Assembly (NCBI GenBank): GCA_016801885.1
Contig: CM028897.1
Span: forward strand, 15,996,501-16,060,500
Length of the DNA stretch: 64,000 nucleotides
DNA from: Toxotes chatareus
Taxonomy: Eukaryota > Chordata > Actinopteri > Toxotidae
Reading direction: 5' to 3'
Each line of letters starts with the position of its first letter. The first letter of the stretch is position 1. The notes beneath the pieces were generated by a model. That model was not told the DNA's origin. It was given only the letters and a program-made list of their open reading frames with translations, and made no database searches. Position numbers and translations under genes: made by a program. Shown piece after piece: positions 47,306-60,662 of this stretch.

Positions 47306-48480
47306 TGAGCCCCCTCCATTTGTATGTGTAGGTTTGGACACACTGATAAAACATAATACACTGGGATACATATGTACTTACTATAGCACACACACAAACA
47401 CATTTACATGGTATGCATATTAATGTACTACACATATACCACATGTGCATACATATACATGGTATGCATATAAATGTGCACACACATAAAGCAGAAATGT
47501 GAGACATGCTTACACACATTCTCGTGGCCAGACTTAAGCTATTATATAAACAAATGCAGGGACTGTTAGATGTGTATACAGCCTTTTTCCACAGATGAAG
47601 ATTTCAACTGCTTAGACTTGAAACCTGAAAAAGAATGAAAAGTCAGTTGGTCTGAAAGACTTGACTGGATTGCAATGTGCTTAGACATAGGGGACTTTTC
47701 AACGGATTTACATACACATGCACACACCAAATACAGACAAGCCTTCAGACAGATGGGCACTGTAAACAGCATTACCTTCATCGTATAAGAGAACTTAAAA
47801 CTACTACATGATGTGAGGTTAAAGTGCAGTTTGTATTCACGTCCCCTTAAAGTTGGAGACAGAATCCAAACACATGCAAACAGCTCTGATAGACAACAGA
47901 ACTGTATCTTACTGTGTATGTTAAGTTTGTTTTTTCTGTTTGTTTGTATGTATGGTTTTAATTTTTGAACAGTGAAAATATTGAAAAATGTCATTGTTCT
48001 GTTTTCAAAATGCTGACCTCCTACTGTTGTATCTCACGCACTCTTTCTCTGTTATTCTCTCTTGAACATGTTTGTTACTGTTGCAGTGATAAATGTTAAA
48101 TTGCTGGCAGTTTTGAGGCTATGTTGCATTTCTCCATGTGTCGATACTGCGCACAGTATCATACACATTATATGGACATGAGTGAGTGAGACTGAGACCA
48201 AGTAAGTGGATTAAACCACCACAGTTGTTGTGCGTGTGTGTGAATGTGAGGATAACGTGTGTGTGCATGTTACTGCCTGTCATAATGTGGGCAAGGCTGC
48301 TTACTATACAGAAGGTCTATACAAAAATGTTTTGAGTGCATTCAGTATACTGCTGACTGTGTGTTAAGAAATATTGGCACTAATGCTTTTTTTCTCATTT
48401 GAAGTTGTTTGTTTTTTTAGCAGACTTGTCTTTTTTATTGTCCGACCTGCAATAATAAAAAAAAAAAAAAGAACATTTTA
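47306..48480 (+). other. tnrc6b: tnrc6b 3'UTR
   Basis: Runs from the TGA stop to an AATAAA at 48454-48459, which sits in an A-rich stretch. It includes two imperfect 21-bp direct repeats (acatggtatgcatat-type) near 47406 and 47457. A further AATAAA at 48731-48736 could extend it. Confidence 0.6.
48454..48459 (+). terminator. poly(A) signal of tnrc6b
   Basis: AATAAA within aataataaaa, about 1.15 kb after the stop codon. The A run following it could also be a genomic internal-priming site. Confidence 0.5.
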
Positions 48481-49679
48481 ATGACACAAAGAGCTGAAGG
48501 CATATGCGTTGAGAAAATGGACATGCCAAATCTTATCAAACTGTGTGGAATGGGAGGGAGGGGTGGGACGGGTTGTTTACAGATGCAGAGTAAGAGTTAC
48601 CGTACGTTTTTAATGTTCTGTTGTTGTGTATTCGTTTTAAATTAAGACAGGCTTTAACACTCCTGTTCAGTGTTTTCGTTTTGAGATTTTACAAAGGAAA
48701 AAATTTATTTAAACAAATGAGAACAAGATTAATAAAGATGAAAGTATTGGCTTCTAAATTTTTTCTTGTCATTTTTGTAATGCATTTTGTGAATCCAGCT
48801 TTCTGGAATTTGGTTAAAAGAACTTTTCAGGGTAAGTACCTGTTGAACCAGTCACAGTTTTAATCTGTCTCTTATCTGTTCCTCTGTCATTGTTTCTGGT
48901 TATCTGACAGTGTGAAAGCATCTGCTAAATGTGGACCCTAAGCAATGCATAGTATATTTACAATGAAAAGCTATGCTTTGTGTATGACAAGTAAACTACA
49001 CCGATGTGGAATGTCTGTTCCTAGATAGGGCCACAGCAAAACAAGCCAACATGTCCATCTGTCACCCTCTCATTACCATCCACAAACCAATCCTATTTAA
49101 CACGCACGTCATCCTGCAGTAAGCTATTGCTTACTGTATGAAATCGTTTACCTTCTCTGATGCAACTGTGAGTTTTCATTGTGTTAAGTGGGTACCACTG
49201 CCCACATTATTACAGACCACCAATTTAGTCCAGGGATTTAAAGGATTTCCAAACACTGTGTCTGGAAATCCTGTGTGAATGATTCTAGGTGATTGGACCA
49301 TTCTTAAATACATGCTGATCATCAATGCACAGTCCCAGGACTAAAGGGGACTGTGTACAGCCAGTCCCCAGTGGTGGAATAGTTGCATGTTTGCCAGGAC
49401 AGCATATAGGAGATGCCTGGCATGGACCAGCTGAGGTAAAAACAAACAAAAAAAAAAAAACACCAACTCGCTACTATATTTTCTGTCATATGTACACAAT
49501 GTGTATATTTCTGTACTGCATAGTAAACACAAGAAATATAATCAGATTAATTTTGCAAACACAGCATTATGACTCAAAAGTGACAGTAAGGAACTTGATA
49601 ATTAGGGATTGATCAAATTAATGGAGGAGGGAGCAGTTAGGTGTGACGTTTTTCTTTAATGACTGTGCCCTGACACACA

Positions 49680-49944
49680 GAGAATGACATCATCGACGTT
49701 GTGAACGGGCGCGTTGTTAAGTAACGAGAGGGGGAGACAGACTCGAGTGGAGAACGGCCGCTCGTGCTGCTGGAGCTTCTCAGGGACTATCAACAGGGAG
49801 TGCAAGCGACGACAGAGCTAAGGGCTGGGGGTATGAAAGCCGTCAGAATCCGCTCCCATCCTTCTCAGCCCAGGCCGTTATCCGACTGACAACCATCGGA
49901 TCAGAACCTCCACCGAAGCAGCTCTCGGACGAACCCAATATCAG
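49680..49944 (+). promoter_or_regulatory. csnk1e: csnk1e promoter and non-coding first exon
   Basis: CpG-rich sequence with a CRE-like TGACATCATCGACGTT region (49684 onward) and gggcgcg, then GC-rich 5'UTR ending at a strong donor (ATATCAG|GTGAGT) with GT at 49945. No TATA box is evident. The next acceptor on this strand compatible with the start codon is near 52707. Confidence 0.6.
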
Positions 49945-52707
49945 GTGAGTGGTGGGTCGGGGAACCGGAGAAACCAAGGGGGAAAAGGGCCCTGATTCGG
50001 CCGAATTAGAGTCTTGTATTCACGGCTTACAGGAGAGGGGGAGGGGGCGAGTAGTAAGGATAGCTGTCTACACAGGCTGGTCTGGTACATACATGGGTGC
50101 GGTTGTAAGAATAACGCAAAATGTGGCTAAGTGCGATATAACCACACATTTCCAGCTTTCTTTAATGTCGAAAATATTCATGGTGCAATACGTATCACGG
50201 CTCGGTTAACGTATTTCTGCTAGCTTACTCTTAGCAGCTAACGGTGAACTAACGTCAGTGCTTGCGGCTGTTATTTTTATTTTTATTTTTTAACTGACAT
50301 TACTGTTATAAATTGTGTAAATGATAATTTCTAAACATAACATCTGTTAACAGATTTCATGAAATGTGATATTATAGCAGATATTGTGCTCTAGTAAAGC
50401 TGATCACAACTGACTCGCTTCTCGCCAAATTGCAGCCCGGAGAGGGAAAAATATACCCTGACATCTGCTATTACCGTTTAAAAACTCATCATTCAGCTAT
50501 GATGTTGAAAGTTTCCTTTATGTTAGTTCGTGCATTTAGTGTCGAGTCTGTATCGTAGGAGTTGATTGTGGAGTGACAGCTGCCTGAGTGTGAGAGGCGT
50601 AGCAGAGCTCAGTTCTTCATGTGATTGTGAAATCTTTTGGCTTTTAGTCTTGGACACTTGTTTTTCTTTTTTAAGTGGACTTATTTCGTCTCTTCCATAC
50701 GGGGACAGTTTCGACAAAATAAGCACTGAATAATTTCAAGAGATACAAAGTCATCTCACACTTTGGGACATCCTGTCTCCACAAACACCACTAAGCCTCC
50801 CCCGAACCAGCAGTTATGTGCTGTAGCGTCCGCTGTAACCAATCCACCGTCCTGTAGGCGATTACTACCATAATAGCACATGGTGTTTTTCCAAGTGGAG
50901 TGTGACAGGCTCATTCCATTTGCTCCTCTTCTCACGGGCTTTTTTTTTTTTTTTTTGGAAATATCGAATAATGTATTCGTCACGTTGCTGTTACTTTTTC
51001 CCCATACCTGTCTTTACAATACCAAATTCACCCTTGTTAGGCTTTTTAGAGTGAACACATGAGGTTATGTGCAAATGAAAACCAAATGGGCACGGTCCTA
51101 AACATGCAGTCAAACCCTGTGTGGTTTACAAATGTGTATCACCATTTCTGTACTAAGTAATTAATCAATGGCACTTACTGTGTAGGCTTGCGATTAATGT
51201 TGCTCCCTAAATCAGGTCCCTGGCTACAGCACATGAGACACCCTGTTGGTGTAATGAAACCTAACCCTTTATTAACCCAAATCCATCTGCCTCCATCACA
51301 TCTACTATGGCAGGCTGTCCTCTCATCAGCTAGAGTTGACAGGGAGGTCTAGGGCTTACGTCTGACAGCATGTTGGGTCGGTTGATGTCAGTTGAGTTGG
51401 AATCCTTTAACAAGGCTCAGATGATCCAAGCTGATAGCATATCAGACATGGCTGTTTAAGTTGTTTTAGAACAGAGCCAGTGTCTGCAGTGTGTCCAGCT
51501 GAGAAAGGTGACGTCTGTGATCATTTACGTTTCAATTTCGGAGGTTTGGATGAAAGCAGACTGAATGCAGGGGACTAGTTCTGTAGAACTGATGACTTTT
51601 CTGCGTGCTCAAGTTGGCGTCTCTTCAAAACTGAGGTTGTCTGAGAATGCTTTGTTTTGCAGTTTCTCAGCTGTCATGAGACTATTTCACTTTTTCTATA
51701 GAGGATGCAGATTGAGGGCACTCAAAGTGCAACACAGGAATCCATGAAGATGATATGGTCTTTTTCATGGATATTGCCCTGTTGAATTGTCAGTAGGACA
51801 TGTGACATGAACTAATTTGATAGTTCAGGGCCTAATGAGATGTGTTATTTGAAGGTGCAGCAGTGCCTCATTTGGAATGAGGCACTTCTGTTACTGTATG
51901 CTGCACATTTTGTTTACATGGTGTTGCCATATTGCTCTTTGATAAATGCTGCTCTGTACTGATGCGTTCTCTGTAGCACTTTGCTTTCTGAAGTTCATTG
52001 CACAGATTTGTCTGAGGGCCTTGACACAGATAAACTCGGCCAGTGCTCCGTGGCTGATCATGCCTTCCCTCCCTTGGCAGTGCCAGTACAGAACAGTAGA
52101 GAGCTTAGTCTTGCTTTTGCAGTGGCTGCACAATGTGGCGTGGTAGAGCGAGTACTAAATAAATGATGATCCTGCTCCAGCATCACGTGCAGTTCAGCTC
52201 AGCTCAGAAGATGCACTTCATTTCCTCGTGTGTGCCAAGTCCTAGTACTGATGCAGCAGTTGATTCTGATCCACTCTCCTTCCAAATGGCAACTGACATA
52301 TCTGTGTATTCCTCATTTTGCTGTGTTTCTTTCTCCTCCTTTCCCTGCATTTGCTGATCTCAGAGCAGCTACCCTACAAATCTAATCGTGTTTCTGGAAG
52401 CCAGACAGCTGTTTGCTGATCAACCTGCTTAGGCTACATTCTCACACAAACACATGGTCAGTTCAGCATGCCTGGTATCGATGATCATCGTGTGAGCAGC
52501 TGACTGGCTTCCTCATTCTACCACTCACTATAATTCAGGAAATAGTGCTTTGTTATGTTAGGTTGAGTTTCGCTGTAGCTCACCCAAGAATGTTTCAGAA
52601 TTAGCGATGAGAGAAAAGAGAATCACAGAGCATCACAGAGAAGCTAGCTTGGTGACATGTGTCATTTGCCTTCCTCTAACCATATCTGTGCTGTCTGTTG
52701 GTGATAG
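49945..52707 (+). other. csnk1e 5'UTR intron, nothing else recognised
   Basis: 2.76-kb intron with TAGC/AACG-type words near its start (50205-50260) and a 16-T run near 50941. No coding exon supported. Confidence 0.55.
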
Positions 52708-52722
52708 TGACAACTTGCAACC

Positions 52723-55700
52723 ATGGAGCTGAGAGTGGGGAACAAGTACCGGCTCGGGCGAAAGATAGGGAGTGGTTCTTTTGGAGACATTTATCTTGGT
52801 AAGTGGAAATGGACTGTTTTTCTGTTTTTACATGCCTTACTTAACTTGCCATTTGTCTGCTGTGTTAACGTTTTTTCCACATTAGTTGCTGTACAGTGTC
52901 TTTTCACACTGTACCATTTATTTCCCCCTTTATCTGGGCACTGAACCTGATTTTCCTTCATATTCATCCATTACTGGTCTGGTTCTGGTGAAATTGCCAT
53001 GGCTCTTACGCCTGTGGTGTACATTTAATTTTGTATGTCTCCTCAGGTGCCAACATTGCCACCGGTGAGGAGGTAGCCATCAAGCTTGAATGTGTCAAAA
53101 CCAAACACCCGCAATTGCACATTGAAAGCAAATTCTACAAGATGATGCAAGGAGGAGGTAAGAAGTGAATCCAACTTTGACATATTTGGCAAGATTTTTC
53201 AACAGGTATCAATGTTTTTATCACAGGTAATATTCTATATGCAGATACCTTACTAAGCCTGTAGGAAATATATACAATGAATATAAATTCTTTTAACAAA
53301 AAATGTCTGAAGGACTGTCAACCTCAAATTTTTGTGATTTGTATATCATGCAAAATTGTCTACATGGCAAATAATATCAATTGTAGGTGTGCTAATAGGT
53401 GTGTGTGTGTCTCTGTGTGTGTTCTAGTGGGTATTCCATCGATAAAGTGGTGTGGTGCAGAGGGAGATTACAATGTGATGGTTATGGAACTGCTCGGTCC
53501 TAGTCTGGAGGACCTTTTCAACTTTTGCTCCCGGAAGTTCAGCCTAAAGACTGTCCTGCTTTTGGCAGACCAGATGGTATGTATCCTGTCTCTGTGGAAG
53601 GTTAGAGCTATTAGATTTAAGACAGCTCACAGTCCCCTCAGTTAAGATCTCGCTGTGTGAAATGTTTCTGTTTATGAGCAAAATACAGAGATGTGATATT
53701 TATGATCGTGCTAGGTCATGTGCATGACCTAAATGACTTTTATTTGTTGGTGCATGCTCAGATAAAAAACATCAGATATAAACACTGCACGTGGCTGCCC
53801 TAAGGCTTGTTTAAAGATTATAGATGCTTTGGTCTTTGCTACTCTTGTGCATCCACTATACTTTCTGGCCTCTGCTTAGACTGTGCTGGCCTAGATATTT
53901 CATTTCATAGATAGCTCTCTCAAGCACAACTCATCTCTCCTTTTGTTCTAACTGCAGCCAAGTTGATGTGTCAGTCCTCTACATGGGTGTTTGACTCTCC
54001 ATTAATAGCCTGGGGTCATCACCTTGTTGTATCCTGTCATCATATATCCTGTTGTCCTCCCTTACCCTTCTTGCTTTAGTGTGTTCAAAGTATTGATGTA
54101 TTGAATGCAGCTACTACTGCTCAGTGAGCTCAGAAAACTATACAAAGAAAGTATTGACCTGTCAGCATGTAAAATGTGATAATGTGACCTTGTAGCCATG
54201 TATTTATGTCACCATGACACTCCCTAATGTATCCTCCCTGTTTGCCAACAAAATGTATGTTTTGTGCTGCAGAGCTTAACTGTTTTGTCACCTGTGCTCT
54301 TCAGATTAGTCGCATTGAGTACATCCACTCCAAGAATTTCATCCATCGGGATGTGAAGCCTGACAACTTCCTAATGGGGCTCGGCAAGAAGGGTAACCTG
54401 GTGTACATCATTGACTTTGGCCTGGCCAAAAAATACCGTGATGCCCGGACACACCAGCACATCCCTTACAGGGAGAACAAGAACCTGACTGGCACAGCAC
54501 GCTACGCCTCCATCAACACACATCTTGGAATTGGTAAGGTACCCTTGGATCATGCAAACAAAGCTGATTTGCCTACTGTTTTTTTGATGAGGACTGGTGT
54601 GTGTGTGTGTGTTGGGCATCAAGATTTGGTGCTAGATTAGCTATTTGTTTTGCAGAACAGTGGCTTAGGTTCCTACATAAAACAGCACTGCTGTTGATTC
54701 TTGACCTTGTGACTCACACACATGTTCTCAGGCAGTTCTGTGATTACCCTACATGTTGAAGCTTTCTAGAATGTCCTATTTTATTTCATGTTGTTTAAAC
54801 TGCTGGCCATAGCAGAGACCTTCACGTGCCTAAAAGTGTGGATAATCCTGACTAAAGCAGACAGAATTACAGCAAGATACCAGTCCAGTTCAGTCCAGTC
54901 CAGGGCTTTTATTATGTAGTTGAACTTAAAGACATTTTTGACATCTACCTTGTACATACACCTTGTTAAATGTGATTCATAACAGGTGGTTTGTGATGAT
55001 TTCTCCCTCTACATGACCCTCATCCCTAACTCTGAGCTGTAGTGCACTGTACCATGTGCCAGATTTTATCGCATCAGTTGTCTTTGGAGTCTTTATTATA
55101 AACAGTCATATCTCTTTTCATCATGCTTCAGTGTCTGTGTAAGGACGTATTGATGGTCTCATGTGGTTTTTAAAACTGTTCTTACTGGTGCTAAAACTGT
55201 TTTTTTTTTTTTATTATTTCTCAAGCTAGGAAGCTACCACTCCTGTCTCTAATCTGTTTGTTTGTGTTTTGATGGGCCTCCTCTCTTTATCAGTTTATAC
55301 ATACCCTATTAGATTGTTCAGAGGTAACAAGGGAAGAGAACTCACAAGAGAGAAAAAGAAGGAAATGCCGCCTGAGATAGGAAACAGCTCTGTTGTGGCG
55401 TTGTGATTTCAGTGTAATGCATTAGAAGACATTCTGCAGAGCATTTTTATATGGCTGAAGTACATCCTGTCGAACTGCTCAGGACATGACCTCAGCCTGT
55501 GAAGGGATAGAACTATATCAGTAATGCCGGTTAGTAAGTGTTGTGTTGACGACACTTTGCTTACACTTTAAATAGTGTATATAAAAACAGCTGGGTTTGT
55601 TTTACCTCAGTAAACCAAAAAAAACCAACACTCTCAAGTGTTGTCTGATCAACAGGTTACACAAGGTCCTGAGAAAGAAGCACCCCATGAACACCTCATT

Positions 55701-58700
55701 TATTTACGTTACATGGTCAGGGAAATCACCATCTGTCAAGCGAACTGGTAACCTACAACATCGCATGAAAACACAGTTGCTTAAAAGGTTTGCAAAATAA
55801 AACTGATAGGCCTCTTTTATCATAAAGGCTATCATTTTTCATTTTTTGACACCATGATCTATATTTTAAATCTACTGGTGACTATTAACTGTGCTGATTA
55901 AAAACCACTGTAACCCGTGACTTCTAATGCCTGAAAGACACGTGATTGAAGAAGTCAGCAGTGTTATGTTTTAACTGTAAATAGGGCCTTTGTAAATGGT
56001 CCTTTGTTATGGCACTAAGTGGACATCCCTCAGCTTTTTCACTCACTTTTATATGCACTCTCATGCTTTCTGTCCATAGAGCAGTCCAGACGTGATGACC
56101 TGGAGTCTCTCGGCTATGTCCTCATGTACTTCAACCTGGGCTCCCTCCCCTGGCAGGGCCTCAAGGCGGCGACCAAGAGACAGAAGTATGAACGAATCAG
56201 CGAGAAGAAAATGTCAACACCCATCGAGGTTCTTTGCAAAGGTTACCCTTGTAAGTGATGTCCCTTTGTTGCCTCTGCATTTGGGCAGCAACATACCAGT
56301 AGTTGTGAAGTTATCTGCAGCTGCAGTGTTGGGTTTCTTCAATATGGAATTGAACCCATAGCAAAGCAAATGTTAACTAATCACACAGAGTCAAAGCTTG
56401 ACACCCATTCAGTGATGTTGTGTGTCACTGAAGTTTCTCCTCATTGCTGTTTCTCTTATTCTCCTACAGCTGAGTTCTCTACATACCTGAATTTTTGCCG
56501 TTCACTTCGTTTTGATGACAAACCAGACTACTCCTACCTACGACAGCTCTTCAGGAATCTTTTCCACCGACAGGGCTTCTCCTACGATTATGTCTTTGAC
56601 TGGAACATGCTCAAATTTGTAAGTTTACAAGAAGTGTTTCTCACTGAAGTATTAATATTTGTCTTGGTGCCTAGCTGCCACTAACTTTTTCATCACTCTG
56701 CTTATAAATTTCAATTCTTCAAACACCTTATAATATAAACTAGACTTTTTTTCTTTTTTTTTTGGTCAGTGGAAAAGTTTAATGCAGTTGTTCTCATCTG
56801 TCAGGGTGCCAGTCGGACAGCAGAGGATGGAGATCGGGAGAGGAGGACGGGAGATGAGAGGGATGACCGGATCGGAGGAGCCCCCAGGGGGTCTGCATCG
56901 CGAGGCCTGGCCCCAGGTCCCAACCCTGGAGCTCCCAACAGAGTCAGGAACGGGCCAGAGCAGGCCATCTCTAACCCTGCCTCGCGGGTCCAGCAGTCTG
57001 GTCAGTTTTCTGCTAAATTTCTCAACAACTCCTACCTATCTTTTAATAACATTTTTCTGTTGTTAAAAGACAGGAATATATATTTTTTTAAGTATCTGCA
57101 TCAGATGTGGTCAGTCTCAATTTTATGCATCATTTCAGGGAACACGTCGCCACGTGCAATTTCCCGTGCAGAGAGGGAGAGGAAAGTGAGCATGCGGCTC
57201 CACCGTGGGGCTCCTGCCAACGTATCGTCCTCTGACCTCACAGCCCGTCACGACCAATCCAGAATTTCCACATCGCAGGTGAGGAAAAGGAAAACCCTCA
57301 CGGCTTCTTTGGTCAGCCAGGCGACACAAGCTGCGTAGACTGGAAGCTTAAGAAATGTAGTATTTGTTGAATGGCTACTATACACACAGTGCTGTACTTA
57401 GATATTTTCAGAGAAACACATTTTTGTTGTTTACTTTGTACTTCAGCACATGGATTTTGAATCAACTCTACAACTTTTGAAACAGTGACAAAGTTAAACA
57501 AACCTGTGAGCCTGTAAGACCATGGCTCATTTCCAACTCAGTTCAGCACACTTCTAGTAATAGGTCTAAGAGATATGACAAGAAGAAAAAGCCTCAATAA
57601 AATTAATTCACAGTATTAGTAGTAGGATTTTAATAATCTGGAGTATTTATTGGACCTCGCGTCTGAGCCGTATTTCTCACTGCTTATCAGTAGATAACAC
57701 TGCTCTGAAAGTCTGCAGTATTTATAGTCATGTAGTAAAGCTGTTAAAACAGTGTTGTCATTGGGTGACAGTCTGTATCATGACAGAATGCCCCAGCAAA
57801 TGGCCGTTTGTATGTATGAATGTGTGATGTTGCTTCTGACAGGTGAAGGGCCAGCTATATGTGTGTGAGCGTGAGGGAGGGGTTGACTAGCAATTCTTCC
57901 TCTAGAGCAGGGATGTCAAAGTCAAATACACAGAGGGCCAAAAAAACATTTGCTACAAGCCGAGGGCCGGGCTGATTCAATGTTTATTAAAACATACTGA
58001 AATGATTACACATAGCCTATTGAACCAGTACCTAACAAGGTGTATACTATTTAGGCTAATGTTTAAATGAATAATCCAGTATTTTTTATGGCTCTGTCAG
58101 TAATTTCCAGTGAAAACATTTTCAACAGGCACATAGACAAAAACAAACTTCCTTTAAAAAGAAATCATGTCCTGTACATTAAATGAATAAAGCAATATTG
58201 TCTTATGGCTCTGTTAGTAATTTCAAGGGAAACGTTTTCAACAGGCAAAGAGCAAAAAAGTCAATGTCCGTTAAAAACAAAATATGTTCCTTAATATCAA
58301 GAAGAGGTGCCTTCTTAGATTATATTCTTTCAGTACAGCCACACTTTCTCCACACAGAAGACACACAGGTTTGCCTTTTACCTCCGTGAACATGTACTTT
58401 GCCTCCCACCTGGCTTGAAACCCCCTGTTCTCGGCGTCCACCTTCCGTTTAGCCATTTTTTAGGGAGGGGGGTAGCTGAAAGTCGACATCTGCTCTGACT
58501 GCTGATGGATAATTAAAACGATGCCCGCTTGCCCGATGCCCGCTTGCTGCACTGCAATCGCGCGACCGTTGCTACCGTTGCGTTGTGGGTAATGTGGTAT
58601 TGGCGCGCGCAAAACGGCAGCTGGCGGCTACAGCCAGCGGGCCGGTTCTAATACTAATCAAATATCATCCCGGGGGCCATAGAAAATTCTTTTGCGGGCC

Positions 58701-58799
58701 AGATGTGGCCCGCGGGCCTTGACTTTGACATATAGGCTCTAGAGTCTAATTCTGTTTCTTTTGCAGGTTAGCGTGCCATTTGAGCACATGGGGAAGTAG
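52723..58799 (+). CDS. csnk1e: casein kinase 1 epsilon, nine coding exons
   Basis: CDS exons: 52723-52798, 53047-53157, 53428-53576, 54305-54533, 56080-56250, 56470-56618, 56805-57000, 57139-57278, 58767-58799. Total 1254 nt, 417 residues (human 416), all phases consistent. This Ser/Thr kinase phosphorylates PER proteins in the circadian clock and components of Wnt signalling. The kinase domain shows the Gly loop [10 protein letters not shown], the catalytic lysine in [22 protein letters not shown] and the CK1 SIN motif ([10 protein letters not shown]). The C-terminal regulatory tail contains NTSPRAISR and [24 protein letters not shown]. Residues [19 protein letters not shown] and GIPSIKW and the end SVPFEHMGK identify epsilon rather than delta (which has NRYRL, SKIYKMM, GIPTIRW). 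Exon 3 follows a GT-rich 3' splice region with little pyrimidine tract. Confidence 0.96.
54534..56079 (+). other. csnk1e intron 4, nothing recognised
   Basis: 1.55-kb intron with GT repeats near its start and short chance open frames only. Confidence 0.6.
57908..58736. mobile_element. non-autonomous hAT element in csnk1e intron 8
   Basis: An 829-bp insertion bounded by an exact 8-bp target-site duplication CTCTAGAG (57900-57907 and 58737-58744), the size made by hAT transposases. The termini are inverted repeats: the left end starts CAGGGATGTCAAAGTCAA, and the right end in reverse complement reads CCTATATGTCAAAGTCAA (about 15 of 18 matching). The left end has the hAT CAGNG start. It also carries G/C-rich 'gcgggcc' blocks near the right end and a decayed transposase piece on the minus strand. 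Confidence 0.88.
58271..58456 (-). pseudogene. BED zinc-finger N-terminus of a hAT transposase (remnant)
   Basis: The minus-strand frame [14 protein letters not shown]... contains [19 protein letters not shown] and NLRRH, a BED-type zinc finger like that at the start of hAT transposases related to the GTF2IRD2/ZBED domesticated proteins. It stops after about 61 residues and the catalytic region is absent. It lies wholly inside the 829-bp element, so the element derives from a larger autonomous hAT. Confidence 0.7.
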
Positions 58800-60662
58800 A
58801 AATCTTTGGCTCTGCATGCACATGAAACTGACAGGTGAGGTCTAGTTTCACTCCTTTATTCACATGCTGACTCCAGAAATACACTTCTCACCAACACATT
58901 GCCTTCTCTAATAACAATCCACTTGTTGTTGCAGGGCTGCAAGGTATGTTCATCGCTTCGGTTTATTTTCCTTTATGTTTTTTTTTTTTTTACCTTGTCT
59001 TATTACAAGATGATTGCCAATGGACACATGGATCTTTGGAGAGGGACGGTAAAGTCCAGGGCTCCAGGGAAGTACATGACAGCATCCAACATGCACTCTC
59101 TTGTTCATGAACCCTCTTTGCTGAACCCTGGATCACCACCACCACAATACAGAAAGCAAATGAATGACAGTGCTACACCATTGTTACTCCATGGTTGCTC
59201 ATACCTGCTCTCCTCTTCCTTGAAGCATTCCCTCAGTACCTTCTGTCTGACAAAATGTGAAAGAACTGTTGACATCGAAGAAGCAAAAAGGTATCGGGGA
59301 ACACACGCAAGTTTCTCATCAAAGGTCAACTTTGTGGTCAACTTTGTGATTGGTAGAGACTTCGTAAAGATTTAACTTTTTCAGTTTTAACACTTCAAAA
59401 TCAACTTTTCAGTGAATGGCCGTGTCTTTTGTCTTTCATGAGGACATCTTAAATTGAAACTTATGAGTTTCCTTTCTCTGCATTTTTGAAGGAAGTAACA
59501 GCTAAAAGATGAAGAGGTAGGTGGGTGAGAGATAGGTGAGAGGGTAGTGGGTTAAAAAGAAAGGCAACTCTGAAAAGGATAAGTAAGTGATGTTTTAGCT
59601 GTTGTAGAGTAATGTTTCTGGTGAAGTAGCAATCGGTCCTTGCTTGCCCTTCATCCATCCATGTTGTGATGGTGCACTGTCCCTCAAAACTATGCCACCA
59701 AAACCTCCACCATCCCTTATTTTGCCTGTTTGGAAATGCGTGTTTACTTTGGTTTTAATGTAAGTGGGTAAGGTGAAGAATGACCATAGATATTGCAAAG
59801 ACACACTCCCAAGTCTTGAGGGAAGATCCTCAGGAAATTCTCAGTGTATTTGATCAGAGACCATAGCTGCTCATTTTGGCTAACAAATAGTGGCTGCAAT
59901 TTTTATGATAGTTCTTAATGTTACCTTTTTTATTCTTTTATTATTGGAGGTGATAGGGGAGTGGGCAGGCTCTGATAGGGATTAGAGTTGGGGGATGGGG
60001 CATCCAATGATTTTTTTTTTTTTTTTTTTTTAATGTTTACTCCACTGTAAATATATTTTTTATTTTGATGTAAAGCCAAAATGTGGTTATTTGTTTTAAG
60101 ATGTAAAGTAGAAACATGCATACTAATGACAAAAATAGGGGTGGGGTTCAGAAGTTTAGGTATTTAAAGTACTACAGTGTGGGATGGGCTATTGTTACTT
60201 TGCCAGCTGGGTCATCTGACGTGTGTGCGTGTGAGTGTGAGAGACAGAGACAGGACGTGATACAATGAATCCCTGCGAAGAATACAAGATTCATTTTGTC
60301 TTTATTTGTACGCAGATGGTTTTTATCTTTGTTCTCTATTCTATTTATATTAAATTGTTTTTTTTTGTCAGAAATAACTTTCTGTTCTTTATTCTCTGTT
60401 TTTGTTTCATTTCATTGTCCTGCAACTTATCAGAATTACCTTGTTCAGGTCAGTTTTTTTTTCTTTTTTTTTGCCTATCTCTTTGTTCTTCTGTTATTCT
60501 TCAAAGGTTGTCTGTCCACCTCATAATACACAGGGCTTTCAATATTCCTTCTGCAAAAATGTTATGCTAATAGTTTGATGTCACCTTTGTATTTTAACCT
60601 CCAGCAACCTTAATGATGTCATTCAGAAGAAAACAAAGCTGATGCAATTGCAGGGATGTGTA

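Noticed and set aside
58271..58456. BED zinc-finger frame as an independent gene
   Set aside because: It lies wholly within the 829-bp hAT insertion and ends before any catalytic domain.
52723..58799. Identification as csnk1d
   Set aside because: Diagnostic residues (NKYRL, SKFYKMM, IPSIKW, FSTYLNF, and the SVPFEHMGK end) match epsilon.
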